Shown: one piece after another, positions 51,336 to 64,000 of the stretch | Position numbering within the stretch: the first letter of the stretch is position 1 | Layout: each line of letters starts with the position of its first letter | NCBI GenBank assembly: GCA_963691655.1 | Contig: OY829327.1 | Location: 65,918,079-65,982,078 of the forward strand | Source of the DNA: Toxonevra muliebris | Taxonomy: Eukaryota; Arthropoda; Insecta; Diptera; Pallopteridae | Direction of reading: 5' to 3' | Length of the DNA stretch: 64,000 nucleotides | Notes under the pieces: model-generated | What the model saw: only the letters and a program-made list of their open reading frames with translations | What the model was told of the DNA's origin: nothing | Databases searched by the model: none | Made by a program: the position numbers and the translations under genes

Positions 51336-51800
51336 TAAGACGATCTTTACCTAAAAAAGCGATTAAATGGAAAAAAAATAATTCTGAAGAATTCGTTCAC
51401 TTAAACTGAATGCGTAAACCAGTCGAAGTGCACTGGATTAAAGAATTGTACATACATAATGTACGTGTACATCAAAAATGCATGTACTTCTGTATGTACA
51501 ATTTTTTGAATACAGAATAAATTTTGTATATAAAATTCTTTGATGCATTGTGGTTATTTTGTATGTTGATATTATTGTTTAAGTAGTATTAGTGACAAAA
51601 AAATATGAAATCTTCAACAAATTTTTGTAAAATTTCAAAGTTTTGTTAACGGGCTAAATGAAACGTAATTTTTTTGTCAAAGTGACTAGGTTAGGTTAGG
51701 TTGGAGTGGCTGTCGAGAGACACACTTAGGCCTGAATGGTCCATTGTGATACCACATAGTTGGACCTACAGTTTAACGCCGATTCCGAACGGCGACGTGG
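51336..51800. other. Intergenic DNA with TTAGG-like repeat start
   Basis: GGTTAGGTTAGGTTGGAGTG near 51690 begins a sequence of a type common in insect interspersed repeats (GACACACTTAGGCC, GGTCCATTGTGATACC). No gene. Confidence 0.45.
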
Positions 51801-51811
51801 CAATTTTTTAG

Positions 51812-52266
51812 TGGCTGTTCAGACGAGTGCAGGCATGAATCATGTCTGAAAGAGAAAGGTAGAGAGAAAAAGATAGCAGAGTTGCACCGAAAATCCAAAA
51901 ATATTTCCGATTCTGCCACTTTCATAATTTTTTTGAAGTTGAATAGGCAACATGGGCGCAAACAAACAATGCGCATCTACGGCACACACAGTCTTCATTT
52001 TCTTGCTATTTTTTTATAAACTTATTTTAATTTCTTAAGAGATTGTTGCTTTTATTTTTTATTCAATTTTTAGTACATATTTAAGGCACATAATTTTTAA
52101 TTTTGCGAACAAAAGAACCTATCTTAATGAGCACAAGAAAAAGTGACAAAATTCCAATTCCACCGTTCCTTTTTGATTAGAAAAAGTCCGTCATGGTTGC
52201 ACTCATGTGAACACGACACGCCTGCCCAGGCTTTTCATGCTTGCTCCCGTCTGAACAGCCACTTAT
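51812..52266. mobile_element. MITE with AGTGGCTGTTCAGACG ends
   Basis: The left end AGTGGCTGTTCAGACGAGTG and right end CTCCCGTCTGAACAGCCACT are inverted repeats of about 30 bp. A related arm lies at 35190-35300, and a short trace at 13555-13590. Non-coding; target duplication not resolved. Confidence 0.75.
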
Positions 52267-52385
52267 AATTCTCATCCACTTCATATCAATAGTGAATATA
52301 AGAAAGTTATGAAAACACTGTGCGACACTAAACATATGAATCCAAATCTCTCAACGGTTTGCAATAGCACTAGACTTACTTGTGA

Positions 52386-52495
52386 TCAACTTTTGTTTTT
52401 CAAAATCCGGTAAAATGAAGGAAAAAACGCGTAGTTTCATTAAAAAAGCGCTGAATTTTTTCCTTATAAAATTGTTAAACACAAATTTTTTTATA
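52386..52495 (+). mobile_element. hAT-type family fragment, copy E (left part)
   Basis: ATCAACTTTTGTTTTTCAAA and AAAAAAGCGCTGAATTTTTT match the left parts of copies A-D. The outermost bases are degraded and the rest is cut off by the next insertion. Confidence 0.7.
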
Positions 52496-52497
52496 TA

Positions 52498-52885
52498 CAG
52501 TAGAATCGCAATAATTCGTACCCCGTTAATTCGAAAATCTCAATAATTCGTAACAAACTGCTGGTCCCTGGAAAAAATCGCTTTAATTCGCAAAAATTAT
52601 ACACATTTTGGTCCCCTCGCTAATTCGTATTTTTTTTTCAATACAAGGTTTGTTTAACCTCTTATAAATCGAAATTGGTTGTTGACCTCTTGTAATTCGT
52701 AATGCAAAGCAAAATTCTATGGAACTATGATTCGAAAAAATCAATCATTGTAGATAGCTACGTTCACTTTTTTATGGAATTTTTTGGTTTTCGTGGTTGA
52801 CAAGATACACGAGAAATGCCTTAAACGACAAAACCTTTAATTCGTATTTTTCTTATTTTGACCTCGTTAACCCTGGGATTGTATA
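52498..52885 (+). mobile_element. pogo/Tigger-like element relic
   Basis: Begins CAGTAGAATCGCAATAATTC after TA, with repeated TAATTCGTA words. Near its right side, AATTCGTATTTTTCTTATTT matches the reverse complement of the fragment at 32412. No transposase recognised. Confidence 0.5.
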
Positions 52886-53153
52886 TAATGTTCGAAAACT
52901 TAAGTTTAACTTAAATTGCAAGGTCTGCTTGAAAAAAGTTGAAGATTTTAAAACCCAAAATATGAAATATTTCATAAGTTAAACGTTTTACATTACATAA
53001 AATTTGACAAAAAATATTCTACAGACTTTAATTACTAAAAGCTGGACGACTTCAAATTCCCCGCAAAAAAACAGCTCATTCCCCGATTCCCCATACTAAG
53101 TAAAATTCCCCGCAAATCGGGGAATTCGCCGCAATTTGGCATCGCTGGTGTTC

Positions 53154-53345
53154 AACTATAAAAAATGGATTAAAAAACTACAAAATATCTGATGACGTAA
53201 ATAAACAGCATCTAGTGTTTATAATGTTTCTGAATTCAGATTAAAGAGTGTGTTGTGGCCAGAAGAAGCTGATAGTAATGAAGAGAATATAGGCTTCGAT
53301 GTCGGTATATGATTTAAAAATACAATATTTATGTATAAATATGTA
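53154..53345 (-). mobile_element. Inverted segment shared with the long hAT variant B
   Basis: CTGATGACGTAAATAAACAG, TTTCTGAATTCAGA, GAGTGTGTTGTGGCCAGAAG and ATAGGCTTCGATGTCG are the reverse complement of 12265-12465 with few changes. Confidence 0.75.
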
Positions 53346-53815
53346 GGGAAGTGTACCCGTATATGAGGCAGCACCTCACAATGCTCTGCAATATTGTAGC
53401 CCTATTTAGAGAAACAGCTTTGCCGAAAACTCCAACACGAAATTCCTTGTGGTTAATGAGTTAAGCGAATTAAACTATGAGAGCTCCATTGCAGACTTTG
53501 ACCTTGAAAAAATCGCTTATTTGACCTAAAATAGCGAAACGCCGTGGGAGTATTATTAAGTAGGCCTAGTGCTATTGGAAACCGTTGAGAGATTTGGTTC
53601 CATTAAAATCAACCTTCATTTTGTCGCATAGTGAACTTAACCAACAGACGAAGACGGGAATGGAACCCGAACCTCCCAGAGACAAAGTGACTAAATCGCA
53701 AAAATTTATAAAGGGCAGGTAAATCATACGGCCGTTTCGGCAGTCATTAACTAACTGTTAAATACCTAGTTTCAATGAGAATTTCAACAAAATAATTGTA
53801 AAGAATAGTTGTGTT

Positions 53816-53940
53816 AGGGCGATGTTATGCAGACAATCAAATGATCGCCGATTACGTCACTTTTTACCCTCTCTTTTCTTATTTTTCAACTCTCTGCCCA
53901 AAGATGATATGCAGACAGTCATTTGATCGCCGATCAATAG
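53816..53940 (+). repeat. Direct repeat with ATGATCGCCGAT
   Basis: GCGATGTTATGCAGACAATC and AGATGATATGCAGACAGTCA each precede a form of ATGATCGCCGAT. Two units about 95 bp apart. Confidence 0.45.
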
Positions 53941-54255
53941 TACATTTTTGTATTGTTTTAGTACTTTTTTGGTACTATTTTATTTAAACTTCGTAGTAAT
54001 TTGTTTTTGGTTTTTGTGCAAAATTTGTGATAATAAATAAATAAATTTCTTGATAACAAAGTAAATAAAAATAATTAAAAATTAGCTTTTAACTTTTTGC
54101 AAAATTTTATGAGTAAACGTATGACGAGTGTTGCTTTTTGCATTCATGTTCAGCAAAAGTGTACTATTTTGCTCCTAAAAGACAATTATTTTGAATAATT
54201 TCTTAAAGGTAACACTGGTTTGATCTCATGATTCGGCATCGACAGCCGAATCATT

Positions 54256-55399
54256 AGGCGTTTTTCTTTATTAGCTCTGAGCAGAGCACGAGTTGTCAAA
54301 AAACGTAATCGTGTTTCTTTTTAGCTCTGAGCACTCAGAGCCACGGTTGCCACTTACTCATTTTATTTTGTACCAATATTTACAAAAAAATGTGCCAAAT
54401 GGGGAAAAAATGTACCAAATTTTTATGTAGAATAAATAACTTTATTAAAAACTTATGTGCTCAGAGCAGAACTTTTTCACTTCACTTTCAAGCCTGACAC
54501 TTCGTCACTTCCTCTTTCATAAAAACACTTCGGTTTTCCAGTTTCAATGAAAAAATAAAATCGATAAAAAAATCTAAATATGCTCATCTCTGTAATATGC
54601 TCCGACTGTAGCCAGATCGGTGTGTTTCAATTTATATTCTGTATAAAAAGTAAAAGATACCATTTAGCATACATACTTTAGTACATTTTGAGACCTTTTG
54701 TGTTTATTTAAATAATTATGTAGCAACACTGATGACGAACTGTCATATAATTTATTAGAATTTGGTTGAAAATGAAGAGGTAGACGATTTAGAGGAGGAT
54801 TTTATTTCTAAATGATTTTATGCACAAAAGCGACAGTTACGAAGAATTCTGTCATTTTGTTTTTGGGTAGAAAAATTCCTTAAACAAAATGAGGGTTCAT
54901 TCAAAAAGTTTTGTCGAAGCCTTATTTTGTCTGCCACACAGTAGCGCTCCACCAAAAGTTTTTTTTTCGCAAACTAAGCACATAAAACCAGATAAATTTT
55001 GAAAATATGTCATTTTCTTATTACGCTTCAAAAAACACTTCACTTTTTTAAAAATCAGTTCGATTTTTTAAGAATTTCACTTCAAAAAGACAGCCCTGCT
55101 GAGCAGACAGAGCACGATTGAAAAAAATATTTTGACAGTGTTGGAGCTATTTGAAATGGCGAGCAAGGGCTCAAAATAATTAATTTAGCCATTTTGTATA
55201 AAAAAATCAAAACGATTGAAAAAAACTTTGTTGAAAAACAAACTTAATTATAAATAGTTGTTATCTAACAGTTCGTGCTCTTTGCGTTTTAAAATTAAAT
55301 CAGAGTTGTCAGAGCGTGCTCGGAGTGTGCACTGATCAGAGCGTGCTCCGTGTGCGCGTGCTCTAATCTACTCCGTGCTCTAAGTTAAAAACAACGCCT
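54256..55399. mobile_element. TIR element with AGAGCACG words at both ends
   Basis: The left end AGGCGTTTTTCTTTATTAGC and right end GAGTTAAAAACAACGCCT-like (reads AAGTTAAAAACAACGCCT) pair. ATT flanks both sides (54253-54255, 55400-55402). Multiple GAGCACG, AGAGCGTGCTC and GCTCTGAGCA words cluster near both ends, a subterminal-repeat layout. The 1,144-bp interior shows no coding. Confidence 0.7.
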
Positions 55400-55402
55400 A
55401 TT

Positions 55403-55785
55403 TGGAAAATCGTGCCGATCAAATTTTACGCTTTTGCAATCTTTCTCAATTTTTCACTTTATATTGAAGCAACAACAACTCGTGCCCATGATCAGGGTTC
55501 CCACGGCCTAAAAAATTTTTTTTTCAAATTCTTCTAAAAATGTTAACAATTTAAAAAAAATTTAACAAAAAAAAAAACAATTTGACCCCTGATTCAATCC
55601 CATGCGGAGCCAACAAAAATTTTTTTTTAACTTTCTTGGCTCCACATGGAAGCCTTATGTAATTACAACAACAAACGATTCCATTATTTACTTATGTAGT
55701 GTTAATGGCTTGGTTCTAATGCAAAAATTCTGTATATGCATTATTCTGGGAAATATATAACTAGTAGGTCATTCTAATGTTCTAG
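55403..55785. other. Intergenic DNA, no gene supported
   Basis: Long T and A runs; AATTTTTTTTT words flank near-symmetric sequence at 55520-55650. Nothing else. Confidence 0.3.
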
Positions 55786-55789
55786 GACC

Positions 55790-56100
55790 CTTCATAATTT
55801 TTAACAAGATGCATTTTCTCCAAAAACAGTATCATAGTTTTCTCAACGATGTTTTTTATCTGCCATTTATGGAAAAAGAGGATTTAGAATATCATTTTCA
55901 AGAGGAAGGGTAAGAGTTGAAGGAAAAGTGTATATTGTTTATTTTTTATCTCTTTGTGCTTAACAACTTTGAATCAGACATAAAATTCGTATCTGCTGAA
56001 ATAAACAAATTTCTTAATACCCCCTGAAGATCCCATTTTTCCGACTTCATGTCATTGTGGGAGAACTAAATGTTATGGAGAAAAATTGTGTACGCAGTCG
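55790..56100 (-). repeat. Dispersed repeat, inverted partner at 40676-40985
   Basis: Aligns in reverse complement to 40676-40985 over its whole length with moderate divergence. It lies directly upstream of a LINE. Confidence 0.75.
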
Positions 56101-56211
56101 TGATCAGATTACTATAAAACCGTTCGAAAATCTTTCAAAAATTTAGTTGAAAATTTGTGGCCCTATGTAATTTTGGTACTGCTTACATTTGTCATTCGAT
56201 AACTTGCAGGG

Positions 56212-59200
56212 ATGACACCAACTACGCCAGATACGGCACCCGGAAATCAACTGACTTCCGCGAGCAATGACTATGTTCAAGTTGCCGCGAGCGTGCTGAC
56301 GGTTGAGATCCGTGGCGATGGCGGACAAGGTCTACTGTCTCAACAACAGATAGACTTTGTCGACAGCCAAGTCAGGGAGGCCATTGGAACCTCGAAAGAG
56401 ACCACTAGTTTTGAGCGGATGAGGGCGGATCACGACACCTTGCAGGTGCAGTGCTTCCACTCTTATTTGCTTGACTGGCTAACTAAGACGGTGGTTGGAA
56501 AGCCAGTCTTTGAAGACTGTAAATTTGTCATAAGACAAATTAACAGAATTCAAAGACTGACGCGGGTGAGCATGATGATCACTGGGCAACCAAGAAAGGT
56601 GAAAGAAACGAGAAAAGATTCGGTAGTGGTTGCTCAGGCTAAGCAAATAAAATACTAATGTCTAGAGTCATAAAGGGTGGAGTAAAATCGACTGCCTGAC
56701 GACGAGCAAAAGTCATGGTTAGATCACAAATACCAAGGTCGGCGTTCTGAGAAATTAAAAAAAGAAAATTGCAAATCATGCTGCCGAGTTTTAACAATGC
56801 CAACGTTTTTCTTACGCCATCTAGCAACTGCTTCACCAATCCATCCCATTGCTGCGTTTGCTTATTAAAACCGCCATATCTGCCATCGGGTGCCAGTACA
56901 AATTCATATTTGAAATTCAGTAGCTTAGCGATGTCATCATTAAAACCTTCATAGCGTGCATTACCTTGCAAAATTTCACCTTCCTTAGGATCTCTGAGTG
57001 AAATAATTGTAAAATGTAGAGCATGATGATCCCTGGGCAACCAAGGGAGCCTCATGCCATAATCACCCGAATCCGTACCCAGAACGCTGGGCTTGATACG
57101 ACGCACTGGAGAACGTATCAATCTACTAAGGTGGGATCGGATCGATCCAGAGTCGTTGAAGGTCATACAATCTAGGTACGGCATGCGCCTTTATCTGAAT
57201 TTGCGACGCGTACTCGTTACGCTACTGGATTCAGATGAAGACAAGGTGAAATAGGTGATGATGACAAACTCAGTGACATTCAGCATTACTTTCTCACAAA
57301 TTAACTTGCAGCATAGCAAATCGGCTACTGCCTTCTTATGCAGTAGCTATGCGAAACTGCATACAAATCCCACATAATTTTAATCCAAGAACCATGGGTG
57401 TTTAACAGACGTGTATCTGGATTGGGAGGAGTTAAGTGGGGTTCCGTCCTTTATTGTGAAGGAGTGGTTGCGGTTGACTGCACGACGTTAAGACAATTTT
57501 GCTGTCAAGACCTCGTTGCAGTTAAAATAAAGTACCGTTATGGGGGAGGTGTGGTGGAGACTATCGTTGTTTCGGCTTCCCTTCGATTCTATTATGCCCC
57601 CTCCTATGAGAGAGTTGATGAAAGTCGTACGATACGACTATGCTCAGAACACTATCTGGGGGAGCACCAAGAGTAACTTCAGGGGCATAAGCTGTTGGAT
57701 TTCATTCTGTCATCCCGACTGGTAATTCAAAATGTTGGCACTAGCCCGACTTTTGTTACTAGTAGGAGACAGGAGGTGATTGATCTGACACTATCAAACA
57801 GTATAGTGGCTGATCAAATCACCGAATGGTGAGTTCTTAGAGATGACTCCCTTTCGGACCATCGTTACATAAAGTTTTGGCTTGCAGCTGAACTAGAATT
57901 GGTTCCTGCCGGCCGAAATCCCCGAAAAGTGGATCGGACACGATTCGGTGAGCTGGTCGAAGAAAGAATTCGCGTCGTTCCTAAACTCCGGACAATAGAG
58001 TCAATTGAGGAAGCCTTTAATACATTAGGGCGATTCTTGGTTGAAGAACGTAGGAAGCTTCTGAATCGAGCCCTTAAATCTCGGTTGGAAGCGGACTGGA
58101 CTGCCTACCGTCAGCTGCAAAAGGACTATAAAAAGAAGGTGAAATTTTTAAAACTGGACTCTTATAGAAATTTTTGCAGTGAAATGATAGATCAGAAGGA
58201 TTCGGCGAGGCTATGCAAACTTCTTCAAAGGGACCGAACGGCTAAGCTGACCAACTCTAGGTCAGAAGTAAATGTACTCCTTGCAACGCAACGGGCTGCA
58301 AGATTGCTGCTCCTCAGAGCGCTGTCAATACTCTTGGTCAGGTTGACTCCAGTACCATAAGGCTCGACTGGTTTATAGCTTCTAGGATAGTCACCGAAGA
58401 GATATTAAGGTTTGCCTTTTCGTCATTCGATGACTTTAAGTCCCCTGGACCCGACGGCATTTATCCAATCATGCTAAAGAGGGGAGGGACAAATCTTATG
58501 AAGGTTTCGGAAAGGATTTTTACGGCTTGTCTCACTCACGGATATATTCCACGTCTTTGGCGCTCGGTTAAAGTTGTATTTATTCCTAAACCGGGAAGGG
58601 ATAACTACGCTCTACCGAAGAGTTTCCGACTGATAAGATTGACATCGTTTTTGCTTAAAAGTCTGGAATGCATGGTCGAGAAGCACATCAGGCTGAAGGT
58701 TCTAAGCCAAAACCTTCTCAATTCTCGACAACATGCTTATAAGAGTAGAAAATCCTGTAAGTCAGCTCTTCACGACTGTGTTAGTACAGTTGAACAAGAG
58801 CTGGAAGCAGGGAAATACACCCTGATGTCCTGTTACTGCCAACAACGAAGGGAGTAACAATGCACGTGCACTAAAGTTTTCCTGGCAGCACAGGCGAGCT
58901 TTCCGCATGACTTGGGTCTGAATCCAACTCAGGTATACTGGGTATATATTGCTCTTGTGAGACCTATTGTCACGTATGCCTCTGTAGTATGGTGGAGACG
59001 AACTTTGGTTAAGTCCACAGTGTCCTCTCTGAGCAGGCTTCAGAGAAGTGTGTGCTTGAGTATCACTGTGTACTACATCTGGTGATGCTTTCAATACCTT
59101 GCTTGACTTGCTTCCTCTGAATCTTCAAATCCGTAAAGAAGCGATGAGAGCGGCGTACAGACTTCGGATAAATGGAGTCTGGCATGTCGAGGGGGATGTA

Positions 59201-60085
59201 GGTCACCAGTTGTCAGTACAGTGCCCACTGTTCTTGATGCCCGTGGACAATCATGTGTTTAGCATTCGCTTCGGAAGAAGATATGAAGTCAGGTGCCGAA
59301 ACGTGATCAATGGTTAAGTCCAGAGGTCGTATTGCGGGGTCATATCTTCTATACCGACGGATCCAAAACCTCAAACGGTACTGGATCCGGTTGGTACTTG
59401 GACGATGAGACCAAGTACTCTGTTTCCACTGGAAAGATGGTGTCAGTCTTCCTAACGGAAGTTTTCGCTATCCTAGACGTAGTGAGCTGGATAATTGAGA
59501 AGAGGTGGCATGGGAAGTGCATAGGTATCTGCAGTGATAGCCAAGCTGTACTGAAGGGCCGTGCTAACCCTGTCATCTCCTCAAAATTGGTCAACGAGGC
59601 AAAACTAAATAGTGTTGCAAAACACAACAAGTTATGCCTTATGTGGGTTCCAGGACAGGGATTAAACTAGCTGGTAAACTAGCTAATGAAGGCTTTGCAA
59701 TTACACCATGGGGTCCGGAATCTTTTCTTGGCGTAAGTTCTGGGGAGATCATGCGTTGGATCAACGATTTCGTGGGTTCTATCCATAGAGAAAGATGGTT
59801 CGAGCTTGACTTCTGCAGAACCACAAAGTGCTTCGTGAGACAACCCAACAGGAAATCAGCGAAATTTCTTCTCAAACTGAGAAGAAAAAACCTGAGATTA
59901 CTGGCGGGTGTCATCACGAGGCACAACACATGTGGCCAGCATATGACTAACATGGGCGTCATCACCGATTCAATTTCCAATTTCAATTTTCCCCAGATAA
60001 CTTTCCTGTCTCTCAACTCTCTTCTACAGGTCTACTTGGGTAAAGTACAATGGTCCTCGTTAACTGAGTGCTTTGGTTAAGTCCA
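56212..60085 (+). mobile_element. LINE, LOA/I-like, near full domain order but degenerate, copy 2
   Basis: Domains in order: ORF1 (56212-56570: FVDSQVREAIGTSKETTSFE, RMRADHDTLQVQC), broken by a foreign insertion, then ORF1 end (about 57050-57180). Endonuclease follows (about 57205-57800: FSQINLQHSKSAT, a degraded LIQEPWV, and a GVVAVDC region). The first half of the reverse transcriptase is at 58400-58855 (SPGPDGIYPIMLKRG, WRSVKVVFIPKPGRD, SFRLIRLTSFLLKSLE). The catalytic YADD part is deleted. RNase H lies at about 59340-59660 (YTDGSKTSNGTGSGW, LTEVFAI, CSDSQAVLKG, LMWVPGQG), then a C-terminal remnant. Many frameshifts and stops. Inactive. Confidence 0.9.
56599..57018 (-). pseudogene. Kainate-type ionotropic glutamate receptor fragment captured inside the LINE
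   Basis: The minus strand encodes part of an iGluR ligand-binding lobe: DPKEGEILQGNARYEGF, LLNFKYEF, APDGRYGGFN and QWDGLVKQLLDG (57018-56816). A 69-bp GTAAGA...TTTCTCAG intron follows (56815-56747), then NADLGICDLTMTFARRQAVD, FTPPFMTLDISILFA, a TAG, and PEQPLPNLFSFLSPF (56746-56599). The family normally has FMTLGISIL; here G is D. A stop replaces a residue before PEQ. Near-identical 31-bp direct repeats flank the fragment (56568-56598 and 57019-57049; 28 matches by eye). The rest of the receptor is absent. The retained intron argues against a spliced-mRNA retrocopy. Confidence 0.85.
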
Positions 60086-60119
60086 GCGCACCCACAAATA
60101 CAAATAAGCAAAACGGCAA

Positions 60120-60950
60120 CCCTGCCCATGATGTGATAGTCTGCATAACAATACACTTACTTTCATTCAACATTTCTGTTCAGTGAAAATACTTCAAAAA
60201 CAAAAACCTTGTAATTCTTTGTAACGTTTTCAAATATTAAACACTTATATAGAATGTTGAAATGCTAGTAAGAAACGTCACAAAGATCACTGATGAGGAA
60301 TGGCCATAACGCCCAAAATCATTTTGGGCGCTTATGCGTTTTTGCGATTCTTTCATTAAAATTTTTTAAGTAAACCAAATTTACATATATAAGAAAATTC
60401 AGTTTTATTTCGGGATTTTTTACCAATTGGCTTTCAGAAATAAAAAACTCTTCCGAAAGCGAATGTGTAAATCTGTAAAAACAATCTGTAAAACAACAAC
60501 AATATATATATATATATATTAAATAAGAATGTCATAGAAATAAGCGCCTTCAATTTATGTAAATAATACGGCAGTTAAGAATACACAGAAATTTGCTCTG
60601 TTGAAAAAAATGAGAAATGACGAAACTCACAGAAAAAACTAAACAAAATTTATGTTCGTTTGTTTGTTGTTTTTGGAAGTAACGGCCATTATGGCGTTAT
60701 TGCCATTTCGGACTGAAATAATGCCATATAGCATATATGGTGTTATTCCCCAATCAAAAGTGCAATTAAGCCATAATGGCGTTAATGCATATGGCCTTAT
60801 AACACCCCTCTCTTAAATTTGTTGACTACATATGTAGGTACGTCAAATGTTTTTAATTTTCACCTTGGAATCAAAAAGGGTTCTCTTGTGAAAACCACGA
60901 AGATCTGCACAAAGATAAAAAGGCTGGGTTATTGAGTTGAATAAATACAT
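60120..60950. other. Intergenic DNA with GGCCATAATGGC palindromes
   Basis: No gene. Clusters of GGCCATAACGCC, GCCCAAAATCATTTTGGGCG (stem-loop), GGCCATTATGGCGTTATTGC and GCCATAATGGCGTTAATG occur near 60300-60345 and 60680-60800. They may be the ends of a diverged TIR element. An AT microsatellite lies near 60501-60520. Confidence 0.4.
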
Positions 60951-60976
60951 CAGAACCTCGATTTATGTCGTTGACC

Positions 60977-61160
60977 GCGTTCAAAATTCATTTGGTCATA
61001 TTTTTCGATCGCGGTCTAAATTCATTTGGTTGTCTGACTTTAGACCACACGGCCTAATTTCTTTTTCCGATCGCGGTCTAAATTCATTTGGTCGTATGAC
61101 TTTAGCCCACGTGGCCTAATTTTATTTTCCGATCGCGGCCTTATTTCACGTTGTCTAATT
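60977..61160 (+). repeat. Minisatellite, 62 bp x about 3
   Basis: Units begin GCGGTCTAAATTCATTTGG at 61011, 61073 and (diverged) 61135, with a partial unit before. Each contains GACTTTAG, CCCAC or ACCAC, GGCCTAATTT and TTCCGATC. Confidence 0.85.
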
Positions 61161-61251
61161 TCACCTCGCCATATGTATGCAAACTTGTGGGAGGAATAAA
61201 AGCCAATATCGACAGGAAATTTGTATTCCGTAAAATAATTGATCTTTATTA

Positions 61252-61362
61252 GGGGATTCCTGCAAACGCGCAAACACCTCGCAAACAGCGCAAACTGTGC
61301 AAATTGCATAAGTTCAAGTTATTTGCGCAATTTGCGCAGTTTGCGAGTTTTCAGGAATCCCC
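61252..61362. mobile_element. 111-bp MITE with GGGGATTCCTG ends
   Basis: GGGGATTCCTG at the left pairs with CAGGAATCCCC at the right, flanked by TA on both sides. The interior has repeated GCGCAAAC and TTTGCGC words, so most of it can fold on itself. Confidence 0.8.
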
Positions 61363-61379
61363 TAACTATTTATGACGCA

Positions 61380-63588
<2,209 letters not shown>

Positions 63589-64000
63589 ATTTTACACACT
63601 GGAAGTGGGTCTCTCTATTAACACATACATACACACTCAAATCTAAAAACAACAAAATAATTATTTAAAATTTACTGAAAAAGAAACAAAATTTATGAGA
63701 ATATGAACTTATAGCGCAGACAAACAGAGGAATAATAAATCAAATTAACACATTTTATTTACAAATTGCAATTTACTCAAATGTAATAGAATTAGTATGT
63801 CCATCTTTGTATCTTAGTAGAAATTCGCATGAATAAAACAGATCAAACGACTATTTCATAATTTCAACAAAAATCTAACAATGCAACTTAGCAACTGAAA
63901 TAACGCAATGTAAAGGGAATTTTAATTACATTTGCAATCAATAGAAATATTGTAATTGTATTTGAAAAGAGGAATTGGAGATGTCGTCCACTAACGGTTG
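63589..64000 (+). other. PP1 3' UTR with poly(A) signals
   Basis: AATAAA occurs at 63734-63739 and 63832-63837, in the sense of PP1. The sequence is AT-rich and otherwise featureless to the window end. Confidence 0.5.

Larger units (their letters stand above)
52342..53597. mobile_element. Composite TIR block with nested fragments
   Basis: The ends CCAAATCTCTCAACGGTTTG (52342) and its complement ending CGTTGAGAGATTTGG (53597) are inverted repeats of about 32 bp. Inside are a hAT-family left end (52386-52495), a pogo-like element (52498-52885) and an inverted stretch shared with hAT copy B (53154-53345). This is a layered block of insertions; the parent class is unknown. Confidence 0.65.

Noticed and set aside
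56603..56658. C-terminal extension of LINE ORF1 reading KVKETRKDSVVVAQAKQ
   Set aside because: The opposite strand here encodes the iGluR continuation (PEQPLPNLFSFLSPF), so the plus-strand frame is a shadow.

Overview
This is a eukaryotic, AT-rich window dominated by transposons. It most likely comes from a brachyceran fly. Three conserved genes look insect or dipteran: a protein phosphatase 1 catalytic subunit that nearly matches my memory of Drosophila Pp1-87B, an NF45/ILF2 homologue, and a sialic acid synthase. The repeat mix (LOA/I-, jockey- and R1-like LINEs, mariner, hAT, PIF/Harbinger) also fits. A tephritid fruit fly is my best guess, but that is inference. There are no operons and no CRISPR arrays, and I found no free-standing tRNA or rRNA genes.

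Layout. 1-8,030: two related exon-like fragments, then a decayed multi-exon gene on the plus strand. One intron of that gene holds a mariner with an LTR-like element inside it, and one coding exon holds a hAT MITE. 8,760-19,600: a tRNA-derived SINE, a near-perfect 31-bp hairpin, an antisense LINE carrying another hAT MITE, two more antisense LINE relics, and two copies of a DNA transposon. 19,600-23,750: purine-rich low-complexity DNA, another hAT MITE, a 1-kb inverted repeat and a TIR element. 23,827-25,338: a small signal-peptide-like ORF followed by three-exon NF45. 25,339-30,000: a LINE relic and tandem repeats. 30,141-45,677: N-acetylneuraminate synthase on the minus strand, whose 14.3-kb second intron is packed with LINE and DNA-transposon fragments. 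45,700-56,200: MITEs, SINEs, a Harbinger derivative and composite TIR elements. 56,212-60,085: a long degenerate LINE whose ORF1 holds an antisense, intron-containing fragment of a kainate-type glutamate receptor gene. 60,100-62,600: minisatellites and a small MITE. 62,680-63,588: intronless PP1.

Only PP1, NF45 and the sialate synthase look intact. They are housekeeping-type genes with no evident functional link. The biological interest lies in the transposon layers: nested insertions, a captured receptor fragment, a gene broken by a MITE, and several MITE families with readable target-site duplications. All identities come from reading and recall, because no database search was possible.
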